Part shown: one piece after another, positions 51,511-60,064 of the stretch
Layout: every line of letters begins with the position of its first letter
Position numbering within the stretch: position 1 is the first letter of the stretch
From: Neobacillus sp. PS2-9
GTDB taxonomy: Bacteria > Bacillota > Bacilli > Bacillales > Cytobacillaceae
Assembly (NCBI RefSeq): GCF_030915525.1
Contig: NZ_CP133269.1
Location: forward strand, 2,133,001 to 2,197,000
Direction: 5' to 3'
Length of the DNA: 64,000 bases
Program-made: the position numbers and the translations under genes
The notes under the pieces: model-generated
The model's input: only the letters and a program-made list of their open reading frames with translations
Databases searched by the model: none
Told to the model about the DNA's origin: nothing

Positions 51511-51924
51511 ATGAATAGGGTCGGGAAATACGCGATCAGTGAAGTAGTCGATGATTTAGAGCTAATGAATATGGTTTTTGAACTCCCTGAAAAGGATAAA
51601 ATGATTATGTGGTCGGAGGGCTATATCGATCATGTTATTGGAAAATTGCCCGAATATGCCCGTGACATCTTAGAGAATCGAAAAGAAAAGTGGGAAGACA
51701 CGAAAGAATTTTACGAAAAAAACCTAGAAGAAATTGTAAACCAAAAGGAGTTCAAACAAATGCTAAAGGGTGAACGGAAGGAGTTCGCCCTTTTCGTAAA
51801 GCAGCAATATCCAGAATATCAATCATTGTTATTTCTAATTTACGATAGGAACTTAAAGGACGATGACTTGAGAAAGTTTGTATACCGGAGAAGGTTTGGA
51901 GCAAACAAACGGTATCTACATTAG
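51511..51924 (+). CDS. Hypothetical helical protein
   Basis: 137 residues, GAGGTG site. Mostly charged and alpha-helical: YAISEVVDDLELMNMVFELP, PEYARDILENRKEKWEDTKE, then YPEYQSLLFLIYDRNLKDDD and a basic end VYRRRFGANKRYLH. No signal peptide or membrane helix. It resembles the RNA polymerase-associated or T4-RNA-ligase-like short proteins only superficially; no family assigned. It lies 45 bases after htrA and may be cotranscribed. Confidence 0.65.
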   Translation: MNRVGKYAISEVVDDLELMNMVFELPEKDKMIMWSEGYIDHVIGKLPEYARDILENRKEKWEDTKEFYEKNLEEIVNQKEFKQMLKGERKEFALFVKQQYPEYQSLLFLIYDRNLKDDDLRKFVYRRRFGANKRYLH

Positions 51925-51956
51925 GAGTTTTGCGGGAATAGTCTGAAAAAATAGGC

Positions 51957-51985
51957 TTGCAATTATTACGGAAAAAATTTACAAT
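51957..51985 (+). promoter_or_regulatory. Promoter of the 44-codon gene
   Basis: TTGCAA, 17 bases, TACAAT: good sigma-A spacing and boxes, 36 bases before the small gene. Confidence 0.65.
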
Positions 51986-52020
51986 AGATTTAACTTGATT
52001 GGAAACGGAGGTGTAAAGAG

Positions 52021-52155
52021 ATGAAACGTTCTATTTTTGTTCGCGTGCAATGGCTTGAAGCGCTTTATTTTTGTCGCGCGATTTTTCATGATGTGGTTTC
52101 CAAAGGGGGAAGTCTGCCCTTTTATAGAAACTGCATAATGAATTTAGAACGATAA
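52021..52155 (+). CDS. 44-residue protein, unrecognised
   Basis: Starts MKRSIFVRVQWLEALYFCRA, ends FYRNCIMNLER. GGAGGTG lies 7 bases before the ATG. It has its own promoter upstream and terminator downstream, forming a complete short transcription unit. Contains two cysteines and a hydrophobic, aromatic centre (ALYFCRAIFHDVV). It could be a small membrane-associated peptide, or the RNA could be the functional product, since AAAGGG/CCCTTT can fold in its second half. Confidence 0.55.
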   Translation: MKRSIFVRVQWLEALYFCRAIFHDVVSKGGSLPFYRNCIMNLER

Positions 52156-52186
52156 CACATCTCTTTACCCACAATAAATAGGTATA

Positions 52187-52214
52187 AGAGAGTGCATCGC
52201 CCGCACTCTTTTTT
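52187..52214 (+). terminator. Terminator of the 44-codon gene
   Basis: AGAGTGC, ATCGCCC, GCACTCT, TTTTT. Confidence 0.85.
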
Positions 52215-52226
52215 CATGCTTATTTT

Positions 52227-52264
52227 TAGGCCGCGGGAAGGTTAGATGCCCGTGGCCTTTTTAT
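52227..52264 (+). terminator. Second hairpin terminator
   Basis: AGGCCGCGGG and CCCGTGGCCT around an 11-base loop, then TTTTTATAT. Tandem with the preceding one. Confidence 0.8.
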
Positions 52265-52267
52265 ATA

Positions 52268-52449
52268 GGCTATGTTAAAGAACATTGTTGATTTTTATAC
52301 CCTGTTGATTGGAGTGGAAGGCGCGAAGACTCCTGTGGGAGTACGGTTCAGGGGAGACCCCGCAGGCGTGAGCGCCGAGGAGGCTCGCCGAAACGCCCAC
52401 GAACCGCTCGCGCCTGGAGCGGAAATCAACAGACAAATTCAACAAAGCC
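52268..52449. repeat. Dispersed repeat family 1, copy 5
   Basis: Full-length, 182 bases, GGCTATGTTAAAGAACATTG to ACAAATTCAACAAAGCC. Closest to copy 3 (GATTTTTATACCCTGTTGAT shared). It ends 51 bases before the ABC-F start codon. Confidence 0.92.
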
Positions 52450-52500
52450 TTTATATAAAGAGAGTGTTCATCTTAATTATCTATTAAAAGGAGAATGAAC

Positions 52501-54381
52501 ATGATCATTTGTAGCGTAAATCATATAGCAAAATCCTATGGTGGAAATCTGATTTTTAAAGACGTATCATTTGAGATTCTTGAAGGATGCCGGATTGGAC
52601 TCGTAGGCCGTAATGGTGGCGGAAAAACAACCTTAATGAAATTATTAGCTAATCAAGAAACAGTGGATGAAGGTGTCATCCATCGGAAAAAAGGGTTGAA
52701 AATTGGATATTTGGCACAGATTCCTGACTATAAAAGCCTAACAGTTAAGGAAGTTTTAAAAACTGCTTTTGCCCAATTAATAGATGTTGAAACAAAACTT
52801 CAACAATTAGAAATAGAAATGGGGCAGGAAATCGCTCCACCTCATTTGCAAAGGCTAATGGATCAGTATGGAAAACTTCAGGATGATTTTATAGTAAATG
52901 GCGGCTATGAAATGGACGCTCAATTGGAGCGGATTGCAAACGGCCTCAATATTACCAGACTCCTTGACAAAGACTTCTCATCTCTAAGCGGCGGCGAGAA
53001 AACGAAGGTTGGTCTTGGTTTAAGCTTACTGATTAATCCCGATCTCCTACTACTTGATGAACCAACCAACCATTTAGATCTTAAGGCAATTGAATGGCTG
53101 GGAACATTCCTTAATGAATTTAAGGGAACAATCATTCTTATCTCGCATGACCGTTACTTTTTAGATGAAGTAGTTAATAAAGTACTGGAAATGGAAGATG
53201 GAGAAGTTGATTTGTACCATACGAATTTCAGTGGTTATGTAAAGGAGAAAGAAGAGAGGTTATTAAGAGAATTTCAGGAGTATCAGGAACAACAACGAAA
53301 AATTAAGAAAATGAAAGAAGCGATTAAGCGGCTTCGCGATTGGGCCAATCGATCCAATCCTCCGAGTGCTGCACTTCATAAACGTGCAACCAATATGCAA
53401 AGGGCACTTGACCGAATCGAAAAACTAGAACGTCCGAAGATTGATGTGAAGAAAATGGCGATCGACTTTGAGGCCAATGACCGCAGCGGGAAAGATGTAA
53501 TCGTCCTTGAGGAGGTATCTAAGGCATATGGTAATCGCACCCTTTTCGAAAATGTAAACATGTTTGTTCAATATAAAGACCGAGTGGCGATTGTCGGTGA
53601 AAACGGAACGGGAAAATCGACGTTATTAAAAATGATATTAAAGCAAATGGAAGCAGATAAAGGAATTGTCAAGGTAGGAAGCAATGTTAAATTGGGCTAT
53701 TTATCACAGCATGTCTTTGGGGATATTGGTGATGAATCGTTAATTGACGTTTTTCGATCTGAAGTTGTGGTAAACGAAGGAGAAGCACGTCATATTTTAG
53801 CCCGATTCTTGTTTTACGGACCGGCTGTATTTCGGAAAGTAAATCTGCTTAGCGGTGGTGAGAGAATGAGGCTAAGATTGGCGCAGTTGATGTATCAGGA
53901 TATCAATCTGCTGATATTGGATGAACCAACGAACCATTTAGATATTGATTCGTGTGAAGTACTTGAAGAAGCACTTGAACAATTTAACGGTACGATTTTA
54001 GCTGTTTCCCATGACCGTTATTTCCTTAATAAATTATTTAACAAAATCTATTGGCTTCAGAATGGTAAAATTCACTTTTTTGATGGAAATTACAACTGGG
54101 CAAAAGAGAAATTGCTGGAATTTGAAACAAAACAAGTTTATAAATCACCCACCATTACTCCAAAAGCACCTCTACAAGGAAAAATAGGAGAAGAAAAGGA
54201 TACGCTGAAGGTGGATGACATCGAGGAGAGAATAGAGAAAATTGAATCGGAGCTACACCAGCTTAAAAAAATGCTTGAGGAAGAAAGCGAGCTCAATTCC
54301 CTGCAAAAAATTTATTTGGAAATAGAGAATAAGGAAAATGAACGAGACCAACTATACACCTTGCTTGATGAAGTTGTGTAA
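52501..54381 (+). CDS. ABC-F family ATPase
   Basis: 626 residues from ATG 52501, 7-8 bases after AAGGAG; the ATG at 52495 is too close. Two ABC domains without membrane segments: Walker A GRNGGGKTTL near residue 37 and GENGTGKSTL near 366; signatures LSGGEKTKVGLGLSLL and LSGGERMRLRLAQLMY; both followed by LDEPTNHLD. A charged linker (FQEYQEQQRKIKKMKEAIKR) separates them and a coiled-coil ends the protein. ABC-F proteins act on the ribosome, as translation factors or by protecting it from antibiotics. YdiF/YfmR-like in length. No drug-type leader is evident. Confidence 0.92.
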   Translation: MIICSVNHIAKSYGGNLIFKDVSFEILEGCRIGLVGRNGGGKTTLMKLLANQETVDEGVIHRKKGLKIGYLAQIPDYKSLTVKEVLKTAFAQLIDVETKLQQLEIEMGQEIAPPHLQRLMDQYGKLQDDFIVNGGYEMDAQLERIANGLNITRLLDKDFSSLSGGEKTKVGLGLSLLINPDLLLLDEPTNHLDLKAIEWLGTFLNEFKGTIILISHDRYFLDEVVNKVLEMEDGEVDLYHTNFSGYVKEKEERLLREFQEYQEQQRKIKKMKEAIKRLRDWANRSNPPSAALHKRATNMQRALDRIEKLERPKIDVKKMAIDFEANDRSGKDVIVLEEVSKAYGNRTLFENVNMFVQYKDRVAIVGENGTGKSTLLKMILKQMEADKGIVKVGSNVKLGYLSQHVFGDIGDESLIDVFRSEVVVNEGEARHILARFLFYGPAVFRKVNLLSGGERMRLRLAQLMYQDINLLILDEPTNHLDIDSCEVLEEALEQFNGTILAVSHDRYFLNKLFNKIYWLQNGKIHFFDGNYNWAKEKLLEFETKQVYKSPTITPKAPLQGKIGEEKDTLKVDDIEERIEKIESELHQLKKMLEEESELNSLQKIYLEIENKENERDQLYTLLDEVV

Positions 54382-54396
54382 CCTTTTAGGATGTAT

Positions 54397-54429
54397 GGGG
54401 CCGCTAATTTATGCGGCTCTATTTTTTTT
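54397..54429 (+). terminator. Terminator of the ABC-F gene
   Basis: GGGCCGC and GCGGCTC around a 7-base loop, then TATTTTTTTT. Confidence 0.82.
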
Positions 54430-54500
54430 GATAGGGACTTTTCGATTGCCGAAATTTTTCTTATAATTAGTAATGTTCTTTATATGAAAGCGGTGATCTT

Positions 54501-55826
54501 ATCGAAGCTAAATTTACTGTCACGCAAGTTTTGTTACTACTTATTGTTACAATTTCAGGGGTCATCTGGTCTGTCAGTTTTCATTACCCTCTTGTTGCTG
54601 GTTTTTTTCCGGGATATGTAATATTAGTCGTACTTGCAAGAAAAAAATATAACTCTTTAAGAGTTATACTTCAAATTAGTGTAACAGGAATCCAAAAAAC
54701 AAAAATTGTCATTATTATCCTTTCTTTAGTTAGTCTTTTACTACCTTCATGGTATTTAGCAGGCACGATTGATCAGATGGTTAAGATTGCACTTTACCTA
54801 ATTAATCCACACCATTTCATTTTTCTATCATTCCTGGTCGCCATGTTTTTCTCGATGCTTCTTGGTACAACAGTTGGTACGTTAAGTGCGATTGGCATCC
54901 CTATTTTAGGCACTGCTGCAGTCCTTCACCTTCCAATTGAAATAGTCGCAGGTGCATTGGTGTCTGGTGCTTTTGTTGGCGATCGAACATCGCCGTTTTC
55001 AAGCAGTCATCAATTATTATCACATACTGTTGAAGTGCCGGTAAAAAAACAGTGGAAAGCTATGCTATTGACTACGATTATAGCCATAGGAATTTGTTTT
55101 AGTTTATATGGTCTTTTTGACTTGCTTTATTCAAACAAGTTAGTAATAAAATCCCATACATTTGTTTGGGGTGAACTTTCTTTAATTACTTTTATTCCAC
55201 CTCTTGTATTAATCGGATTTGTGGTTTGTCGCTTAAGTATTATTTATGCATTCCTTTCTAGTATTCTATCAGCAGCAATTATTGCTTTAGTAAAAGGGAT
55301 TGCTTTTTCAAAGATAACTTCAGCCTGTTGGTTCGGAATTGATGGTCTGGGTGGAGGATTTTCTCATATGTTTGAATTACTGCTATTTCTCGTATTGGCG
55401 GGGGCTTATAATGGATTGTTAGAAGAGTTGAATGTCATTCAGCCTTACTTAGATCAGTGGCTTCAGTCTTCCCGTTCATTGATGAGTGATACAGTTAAAA
55501 CACTTCTGGCAACATTACTAATCAGTGTAATAGCTGCTAATCAAACACTACCAATCATCTTAACTGGGAGATCTTTTTTACCACATTGGTCAAATAAGTA
55601 TGGAAAAGAAGAGCTAGTAAGGGTGATGGGTGATTCAACGATGTTATTTCCAGGGATGGTCCCGTGGAGTGTTCTTGCCATCATGTGTAGTACGATTGTT
55701 GGTATCCCCTTAAGTGAATACCTACCATATGCATTCTTTTTATGGGGATTGCCATTTCTAACCCTCTTATCCTCATTTTTGAAACAAGTCCTTTTACGTA
55801 AAGGAAAAAATGCTGTAACTATTTAA
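54501..55826 (+). CDS. NhaC-family Na+/H+ antiporter, possibly starting at ATC
   Basis: Ten or eleven membrane helices with the NhaC signatures FSMLLGTTVGTLSAIGIPIL, FVGDRTSPFSSSHQLL, MFELLLFLVLAGAYNGLLEE and VIAANQTLPIILTGRSF. About 431 residues from TTG 54531, which has no ribosome site. Ten codons upstream an ATC (54501) is in frame, follows CGGTGATC (complementary to the 16S tail) at correct spacing, and would give the N-terminus EAKFTVTQVLLLLIVTISGV, a normal start for this family. Exchanges protons for sodium or other ions. Confidence 0.85.
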   Translation: MEAKFTVTQVLLLLIVTISGVIWSVSFHYPLVAGFFPGYVILVVLARKKYNSLRVILQISVTGIQKTKIVIIILSLVSLLLPSWYLAGTIDQMVKIALYLINPHHFIFLSFLVAMFFSMLLGTTVGTLSAIGIPILGTAAVLHLPIEIVAGALVSGAFVGDRTSPFSSSHQLLSHTVEVPVKKQWKAMLLTTIIAIGICFSLYGLFDLLYSNKLVIKSHTFVWGELSLITFIPPLVLIGFVVCRLSIIYAFLSSILSAAIIALVKGIAFSKITSACWFGIDGLGGGFSHMFELLLFLVLAGAYNGLLEELNVIQPYLDQWLQSSRSLMSDTVKTLLATLLISVIAANQTLPIILTGRSFLPHWSNKYGKEELVRVMGDSTMLFPGMVPWSVLAIMCSTIVGIPLSEYLPYAFFLWGLPFLTLLSSFLKQVLLRKGKNAVTI

Positions 55827-55854
55827 AACGAGGTCATATTGGCTTCGTTTTTTT
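55825..55854 (+). terminator. Terminator after nhaC
   Basis: AAAACGA and TCGTTTT around a 13-base loop, T-run. Confidence 0.6.
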
Positions 55855-55941
55855 GTTAATCAAAGGTCTCAATCCGATTGAATGATTTCCCTGTTCCTAT
55901 CATATAAGTGATAATAAAGAATTTGGACAAGGAATGATTAT

Positions 55942-56520
55942 ATGATTAATAAATTGGCTATTATCGGATTCGGCAGTACTATGCTAGGAATAGGTATTAA
56001 TGGTTTTATTCTTCCTTTTCATTTAATTAATGGAGGACTCTTTGGTGTAAGCCTGTTAATAAAGTATTTATTTGGTTTTAAAGCGGGAATTATTTTTATT
56101 CTTCTAAATATCCCTGTTTATATGTTTGCTTATAAATCCGATCGAATGTATTTTTTCAACGGATTACTGGGTGCAATCCTATCTGGATTTATGATTGAAT
56201 TATTTTTTCCTTTAAATGGAATATTCCATTTACCCATTTTAAGTAGTGTAATTGTTGGGTCAATTATCATTGGAATAGGTGTGGGAGTCATGCTAAGAAA
56301 CCATATTAGTCCAGGTGGCATGGATTTACTTGCACTATTAATTTCTAAGTGGTCTAAAGTAAATGTAGGTATCATTATGGTATTGATGGATGGCATGATC
56401 ATTCTAACTGGGCTTGTTCTTCTCCAAAATGCTAGACTTCTTTATTCGTTGATTATCATTACAATTGTAGGTCTTTTTGCCACGATTATTACTTCCTATC
56501 GTAGAATTCATATACTTTAG
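55942..56520 (+). CDS. Short YitT-family membrane protein without DUF2179
   Basis: 192 residues. The membrane half of YitT is complete: GFILPFHLINGGLFGVSLLI, IIFILLNIPVYMFAYK, GVGVMLRNHISPGGMDLLAL. It ends with SLIIITIVGLFATIITSYRR where other members continue into the cytoplasmic DUF2179 domain. No trace of that domain follows, so the short form is natural or an old truncation. Third YitT protein of the window. Confidence 0.85.
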   Translation: MINKLAIIGFGSTMLGIGINGFILPFHLINGGLFGVSLLIKYLFGFKAGIIFILLNIPVYMFAYKSDRMYFFNGLLGAILSGFMIELFFPLNGIFHLPILSSVIVGSIIIGIGVGVMLRNHISPGGMDLLALLISKWSKVNVGIIMVLMDGMIILTGLVLLQNARLLYSLIIITIVGLFATIITSYRRIHIL

Positions 56521-56645
56521 GATTCAGATAATCACTCTAAAGGACAATAATAAGTCTATACAGTTTGTTCACGCTTTTTTCACTCCATTTTCAGAAAAGC
56601 TTGATATGATTAAGATAATTGGATATCTCGAAATGGGGTGACGTA

Positions 56646-57324
56646 TTGAATATTCTGCTAGCGGAGGACGATGTTCGACTAGGGAAGTTAATGTCCCACT
56701 TACTGAAAAAGGAGTTCCACCGTGTAGATTGGGTAAAAAAATGGCCTAGACGCTTATGACCATGCCAGAATGGAGATTTATGATGTTGTGATTCTCGACT
56801 GGATGTTACCTGGAGAAAATGGTCATTCTGTATGTAAAAGATTGCGTGAAAGAGGGGTTCAAAGTGGAATCTTATTTGTTACGGCTAAAGATGCTAAAAA
56901 TGATATCGTTTCGGGTCTAGATTCAGGTGCGGATGATTATATTGTTAAGCCTTTTGAATTTAATGAGTTAATAGCAAGAATTCGGGCGATTAGCCGAAGA
57001 AAAAATAAACCTCTCGAAGTGATCGTTTCCATGGATGATTTCACTTTAAACCTACATACCCATGAACTTATTCGAGGTAACACCGTAATTGAACTAACTA
57101 AAAAGGAATACCATCTTCTTGAATTATTAATGCGTAATCAAAATCAAGTGATGACAAGAGAAATTTTGTTCGAAAAGCTGTGGGGGTATGACACAGAAGT
57201 GTCTGATAATGCTTTAGATGCTTTGGTTAAGTTAGTTCGAAAAAAAATAGATTTGCCTGGTAAACCTTCATTTATCCAAAACGTTCGTGGAATCGGATAT
57301 AAAGTGAGACATTCGGATGTTTAA
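56646..57324 (+). pseudogene. OmpR-family response regulator, frameshifted
   Basis: Starts at TTG 56646 (MNILLAEDDVRLGKLMSHLL) and reaches WVKKWPRRL-stop at a run of seven A (near 56734-56740). Removing one A restores VKNGLDAYDHARMEIYDVVI and a complete receiver (LDWMLPGENG, FVTAKD, KPFEF) and winged helix ending NVRGIGYKVRHSDV, 226 codons in all. The rest can be read from ATG 56770 in the second frame, but this lacks the first strand and the acidic pocket. Either a real inactivation or a homopolymer sequencing error. The kinase gene overlaps its end by 8 bases. Confidence 0.85.
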
Positions 57325-58539
57325 GCAGGTTCGAACAAAACTAACCATTAGTTATACGTTATCACTCGTCATCATACTTATTTTGTTTATTGGCTTGTTA
57401 TATCTTTTAATTTCACATGAAATAAATGAAAAACAAAGAAAAGACCTTACCAATTATTATGCCAAAGAGAAAGCAGAAATGATTGAGGAACTATATGAAA
57501 GAGACCACCATGGCTTGGAATATGAACCTAATCGATCAATCTTCTATTATGTGTACAATAAACAGGGTGAGTTTGTATTTGGGGAGGAAACCATTCAAAC
57601 CTTCTCCAATTGGCTTAATCAAAATAAAGGAATAGGTGGAGAGTCATTTTCTCAAAGAATAACGTGGAAACAACGTCACCTACTTTTTATTAAAGAACCA
57701 CTTGAAAGCTATGGATATATCATACTTGGTATGGATATTACGAGCGAGAATCACCTAATACAAAATATTACTTGGACTTTGGTTGTGTTAACTCTAATGT
57801 TTAGTCTTTTATATGCCTTTCTAGGCTATTATTTTGCTGGACAAGCCATAAAACCAATAAAAAGTGCCTTTCAGAAGCAAGAAAAATTTGTTTCAGATGC
57901 CTCGCACGAGTTAAGGACGCCACTTAGTATTTTTTATAGCTCAATTGATTTGCTTTTAAAAGAGGAAGAGAAAAACTTAAGCAACTATGGTATAGAAGTT
58001 CTCCAGGATGTTAAAACAGAAGCAAACCTAATGAGCAATTTAATTAATAGTCTCTTAGAGTTAGCTAGAAGTGACAATAACCAATTGATTTTAGACATGA
58101 AGAGGGTTCATTTGTCTGATTTATTGTTTTCTATTTATACAAGGTTTTCTAGAAAAATAACTACTCAAATTCAATTTGTGCAAAATATCCAAAATAGTGT
58201 TTATCTCATTTGTGATGCAATACGAATTCAGCAATTGCTTTACATTTTATTGGATAATGCCTTGTGTTATACAAAAGAAGGAATGATTACTCTTTCCTTA
58301 AAAATAGAAGGAAATAAAAGGATTCTGTTGAGGATACAGGTAGTGGCATTTCATCTGAGGATGCTCCATATATTTTTGACCGTTTTTATCGAGCAGATTT
58401 ATCAAGAGAAAAGGGAGGCTCTGGGTTAGGACTTTCTATTGCGAAATCGATTGTTCACGCTCATAACGGAAAAATTTATGCCAACAGTACTCCGGGTGTT
58501 GGCAGCGTGTTTACGGTTATATTTGAGGAAAAAAAATAA
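57317..58539 (+). pseudogene. Sensor histidine kinase, frameshifted near the C-terminus
   Basis: From ATG 57317: two membrane helices (SLVIILILFIGLLYLLISHE and WTLVVLTLMFSLLYAFLGYY), an outside loop, H-box FVSDASHELRTPLSIFYSSI, N-box ILLDNALCYTKEG. At about 58327-58335 one base is missing. The original frame then reads [15 protein letters not shown] to a stop at 58429, while the other frame continues [40 protein letters not shown] to a stop at 58539 (408 codons if repaired). The G boxes needed to bind ATP are therefore lost from the translated product. Not a homopolymer site. Confidence 0.85.
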
Positions 58540-58540
58540 A

Positions 58541-58566
58541 CGGCAGCCAAATTCTGCCGTCTTATC
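58541..58566 (+). terminator. Hairpin after the kinase pseudogene
   Basis: CGGCAG, CCAAATT, CTGCCG, then TCTTATCTTTT; convergent with the reductase gene. Confidence 0.6.
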
Positions 58567-59126
58567 TTTTCATATCCTTTGTTTTAGGAGTCTGTTTAAT
58601 CATAATTGCTTCCATGATTCTAATAAATAGAAGCAAGATAACAAATGAACTGGAAGTTAGGTAGATAACTAATGCCCAGCTTTTAGAAGAATCGGTCCCA
58701 ATTGTCAGTCCATGCATAAGCATAAATATCCATGCAGGGATTACTGCGAGATGGATTTTTTTCCATTTTCGGCTCCTCGGATTTTTTTATAAAAAAATCC
58801 GAGGAGCCTAATACTATTAAAAATAGGTAAAATGAAAGTGTTCCAAGTGCTGAATACAAAGGTTTGTTATTTGCGTAAAAAGGTAGGAGAAGTTCACTTA
58901 AAGAATAAGGAACATACTGATCACGCCAAATTAGGATAATGTGAAAAATAATAGTTAGCATTCCGTACCAGCCACTAGTTTGATGGTACGATAGCAGAGT
59001 AGCTTTCTTTTTTTTCATTATAGAATAGGAGCTAAATAAGCCAATTATTAGAGATAGAGTAAGAAAATAAAAGGCTAAAAACCCAGAAGCACGTATCAAC
59101 GCCCAAACCGAGAGATATTCACTCAT
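58562..59126 (-). pseudogene. Ferric-reductase-like membrane protein, frameshifted
   Basis: ATG 59126 after AAAGGAGG. Helices LIRASGFLAFYFLTLSLIIG, TSGWYGMLTIIFHIILIWRD (heme-type histidine), LGTLSFYLFLIVLGSSDFF. At a run of seven A within a 38-base palindrome the frame is lost and ends NPCMDIYAYAWTDNWDRFF at 58683. With one A fewer it continues RKWKKIHLAVIPAWIFMLMH, GLTIGTDSSKSW, a last helix and a natural stop at 58562 (188 codons). It resembles the MsrQ/YedZ and ferric-reductase membrane fold, which carries electrons across the membrane through heme. Last gene of the minus-strand redox operon. Confidence 0.8.
58771..58808. repeat. Perfect 38-base palindrome inside the reductase gene
   Basis: Two exact 19-base arms with no spacer: GGCTCCTCGGATTTTTTTA and its complement. 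It lies in coding sequence and spans the frameshift. On either strand it could form a strong hairpin with T-tracts. Confidence 0.9.
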
Positions 59127-59140
59127 TGCCCGGTCCTCCT

Positions 59141-60064
59141 TTATCCAGTCAGTATTCTTCCTTGATTACTTACTAGTAGATAAGAACAGCTTAGATTTAA
59201 TTTTTGTAAATGATTCTTAATTAAAGCTTGATCCACCATAAGACTTACTTTGGCACCTACCTCTGCTTCAAGGAGGTTATTGGAAATAACTGTCGCTTGT
59301 ATAATACCGTTGTCTGCAGGTATACCTGTTTGTCCATTTAAGATATGGTGTTTGCGTATTGATCCTTGCATCCAGCCTCGAAAAATAACATTGGAGGTAG
59401 CGATGCCTCCATTTTTTATATTGAAATGGGCAAATTCCTCCTCATTATGATAGGGATCGCTCACTCCAATTCTCCAAACCCTACTGCCATCAGACCATAC
59501 TGTAATATCCCCACCACCATCCACTATTCCAGCTACTGATCTACCTATGTTTTTTAACCATTGAGCTGCTGCTTGAACGGTATATCCTTTTCCAATTCCA
59601 CCAAGGTCTATTTGCCCTTCAGCTACACGCAAAACAGTTTGGTTTTTCGAATTAATCAGGAAAGGTGGCTGTTCTTCTTCGGAAACTAGAGAATATAATT
59701 GGTTTTGTTCGGAGCCTACATCAAATGGAAAGGATTGTTCATACCCATGATATTGCATCTGTAATGAAAGATAGGGAGAAAAGAGTCCCCTCGTTTTCTT
59801 GCGAAAAGCTTCTGCTTGTTTTAGGACGTCGAATAGAGGGTCAGATAGACTCATTTCCTCACCTACCTTCAATTGGTTTAAACGATCCAATTCATTGTCT
59901 TTTCGAAACCTTGACCATTCATATTCCACATAGCGGACCCATTCTTCCATTACTATCTTCCAAGTTGAAATCTTACAATTAGAGATTGCAAAATAAAAAT
60001 TTGTGTTCATAGCATCAAATGACAATGTTTCTAGCCCTTCATGATCTCCGTGTATTCCTATCAC
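59141..60064 (-). CDS. apbE: ApbE-type FAD:protein FMN transferase
   Basis: 307 residues from GTG 60064; an ATG at codon 19 (FDAMNTNFYF) is the usual family start region and is the alternative. Family motifs: FDAMNTNFYFAI, IDLGGIGKGYTVQAAAQWL, VDGGGDITVWSD, GIATSNVIFRGW, HHILNGQTGIP, and the metal-site aspartate region VSLMVDQAL. Attaches FMN from FAD to threonine of an extracytoplasmic flavoprotein. No FMN-binding-domain gene is in view, so the acceptor lies elsewhere or is the small protein upstream. The start overlaps the end of the upstream ORF by 26 bases. Confidence 0.9.
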   Translation of the reverse strand: MIGIHGDHEGLETLSFDAMNTNFYFAISNCKISTWKIVMEEWVRYVEYEWSRFRKDNELDRLNQLKVGEEMSLSDPLFDVLKQAEAFRKKTRGLFSPYLSLQMQYHGYEQSFPFDVGSEQNQLYSLVSEEEQPPFLINSKNQTVLRVAEGQIDLGGIGKGYTVQAAAQWLKNIGRSVAGIVDGGGDITVWSDGSRVWRIGVSDPYHNEEEFAHFNIKNGGIATSNVIFRGWMQGSIRKHHILNGQTGIPADNGIIQATVISNNLLEAEVGAKVSLMVDQALIKNHLQKLNLSCSYLLVSNQGRILTG

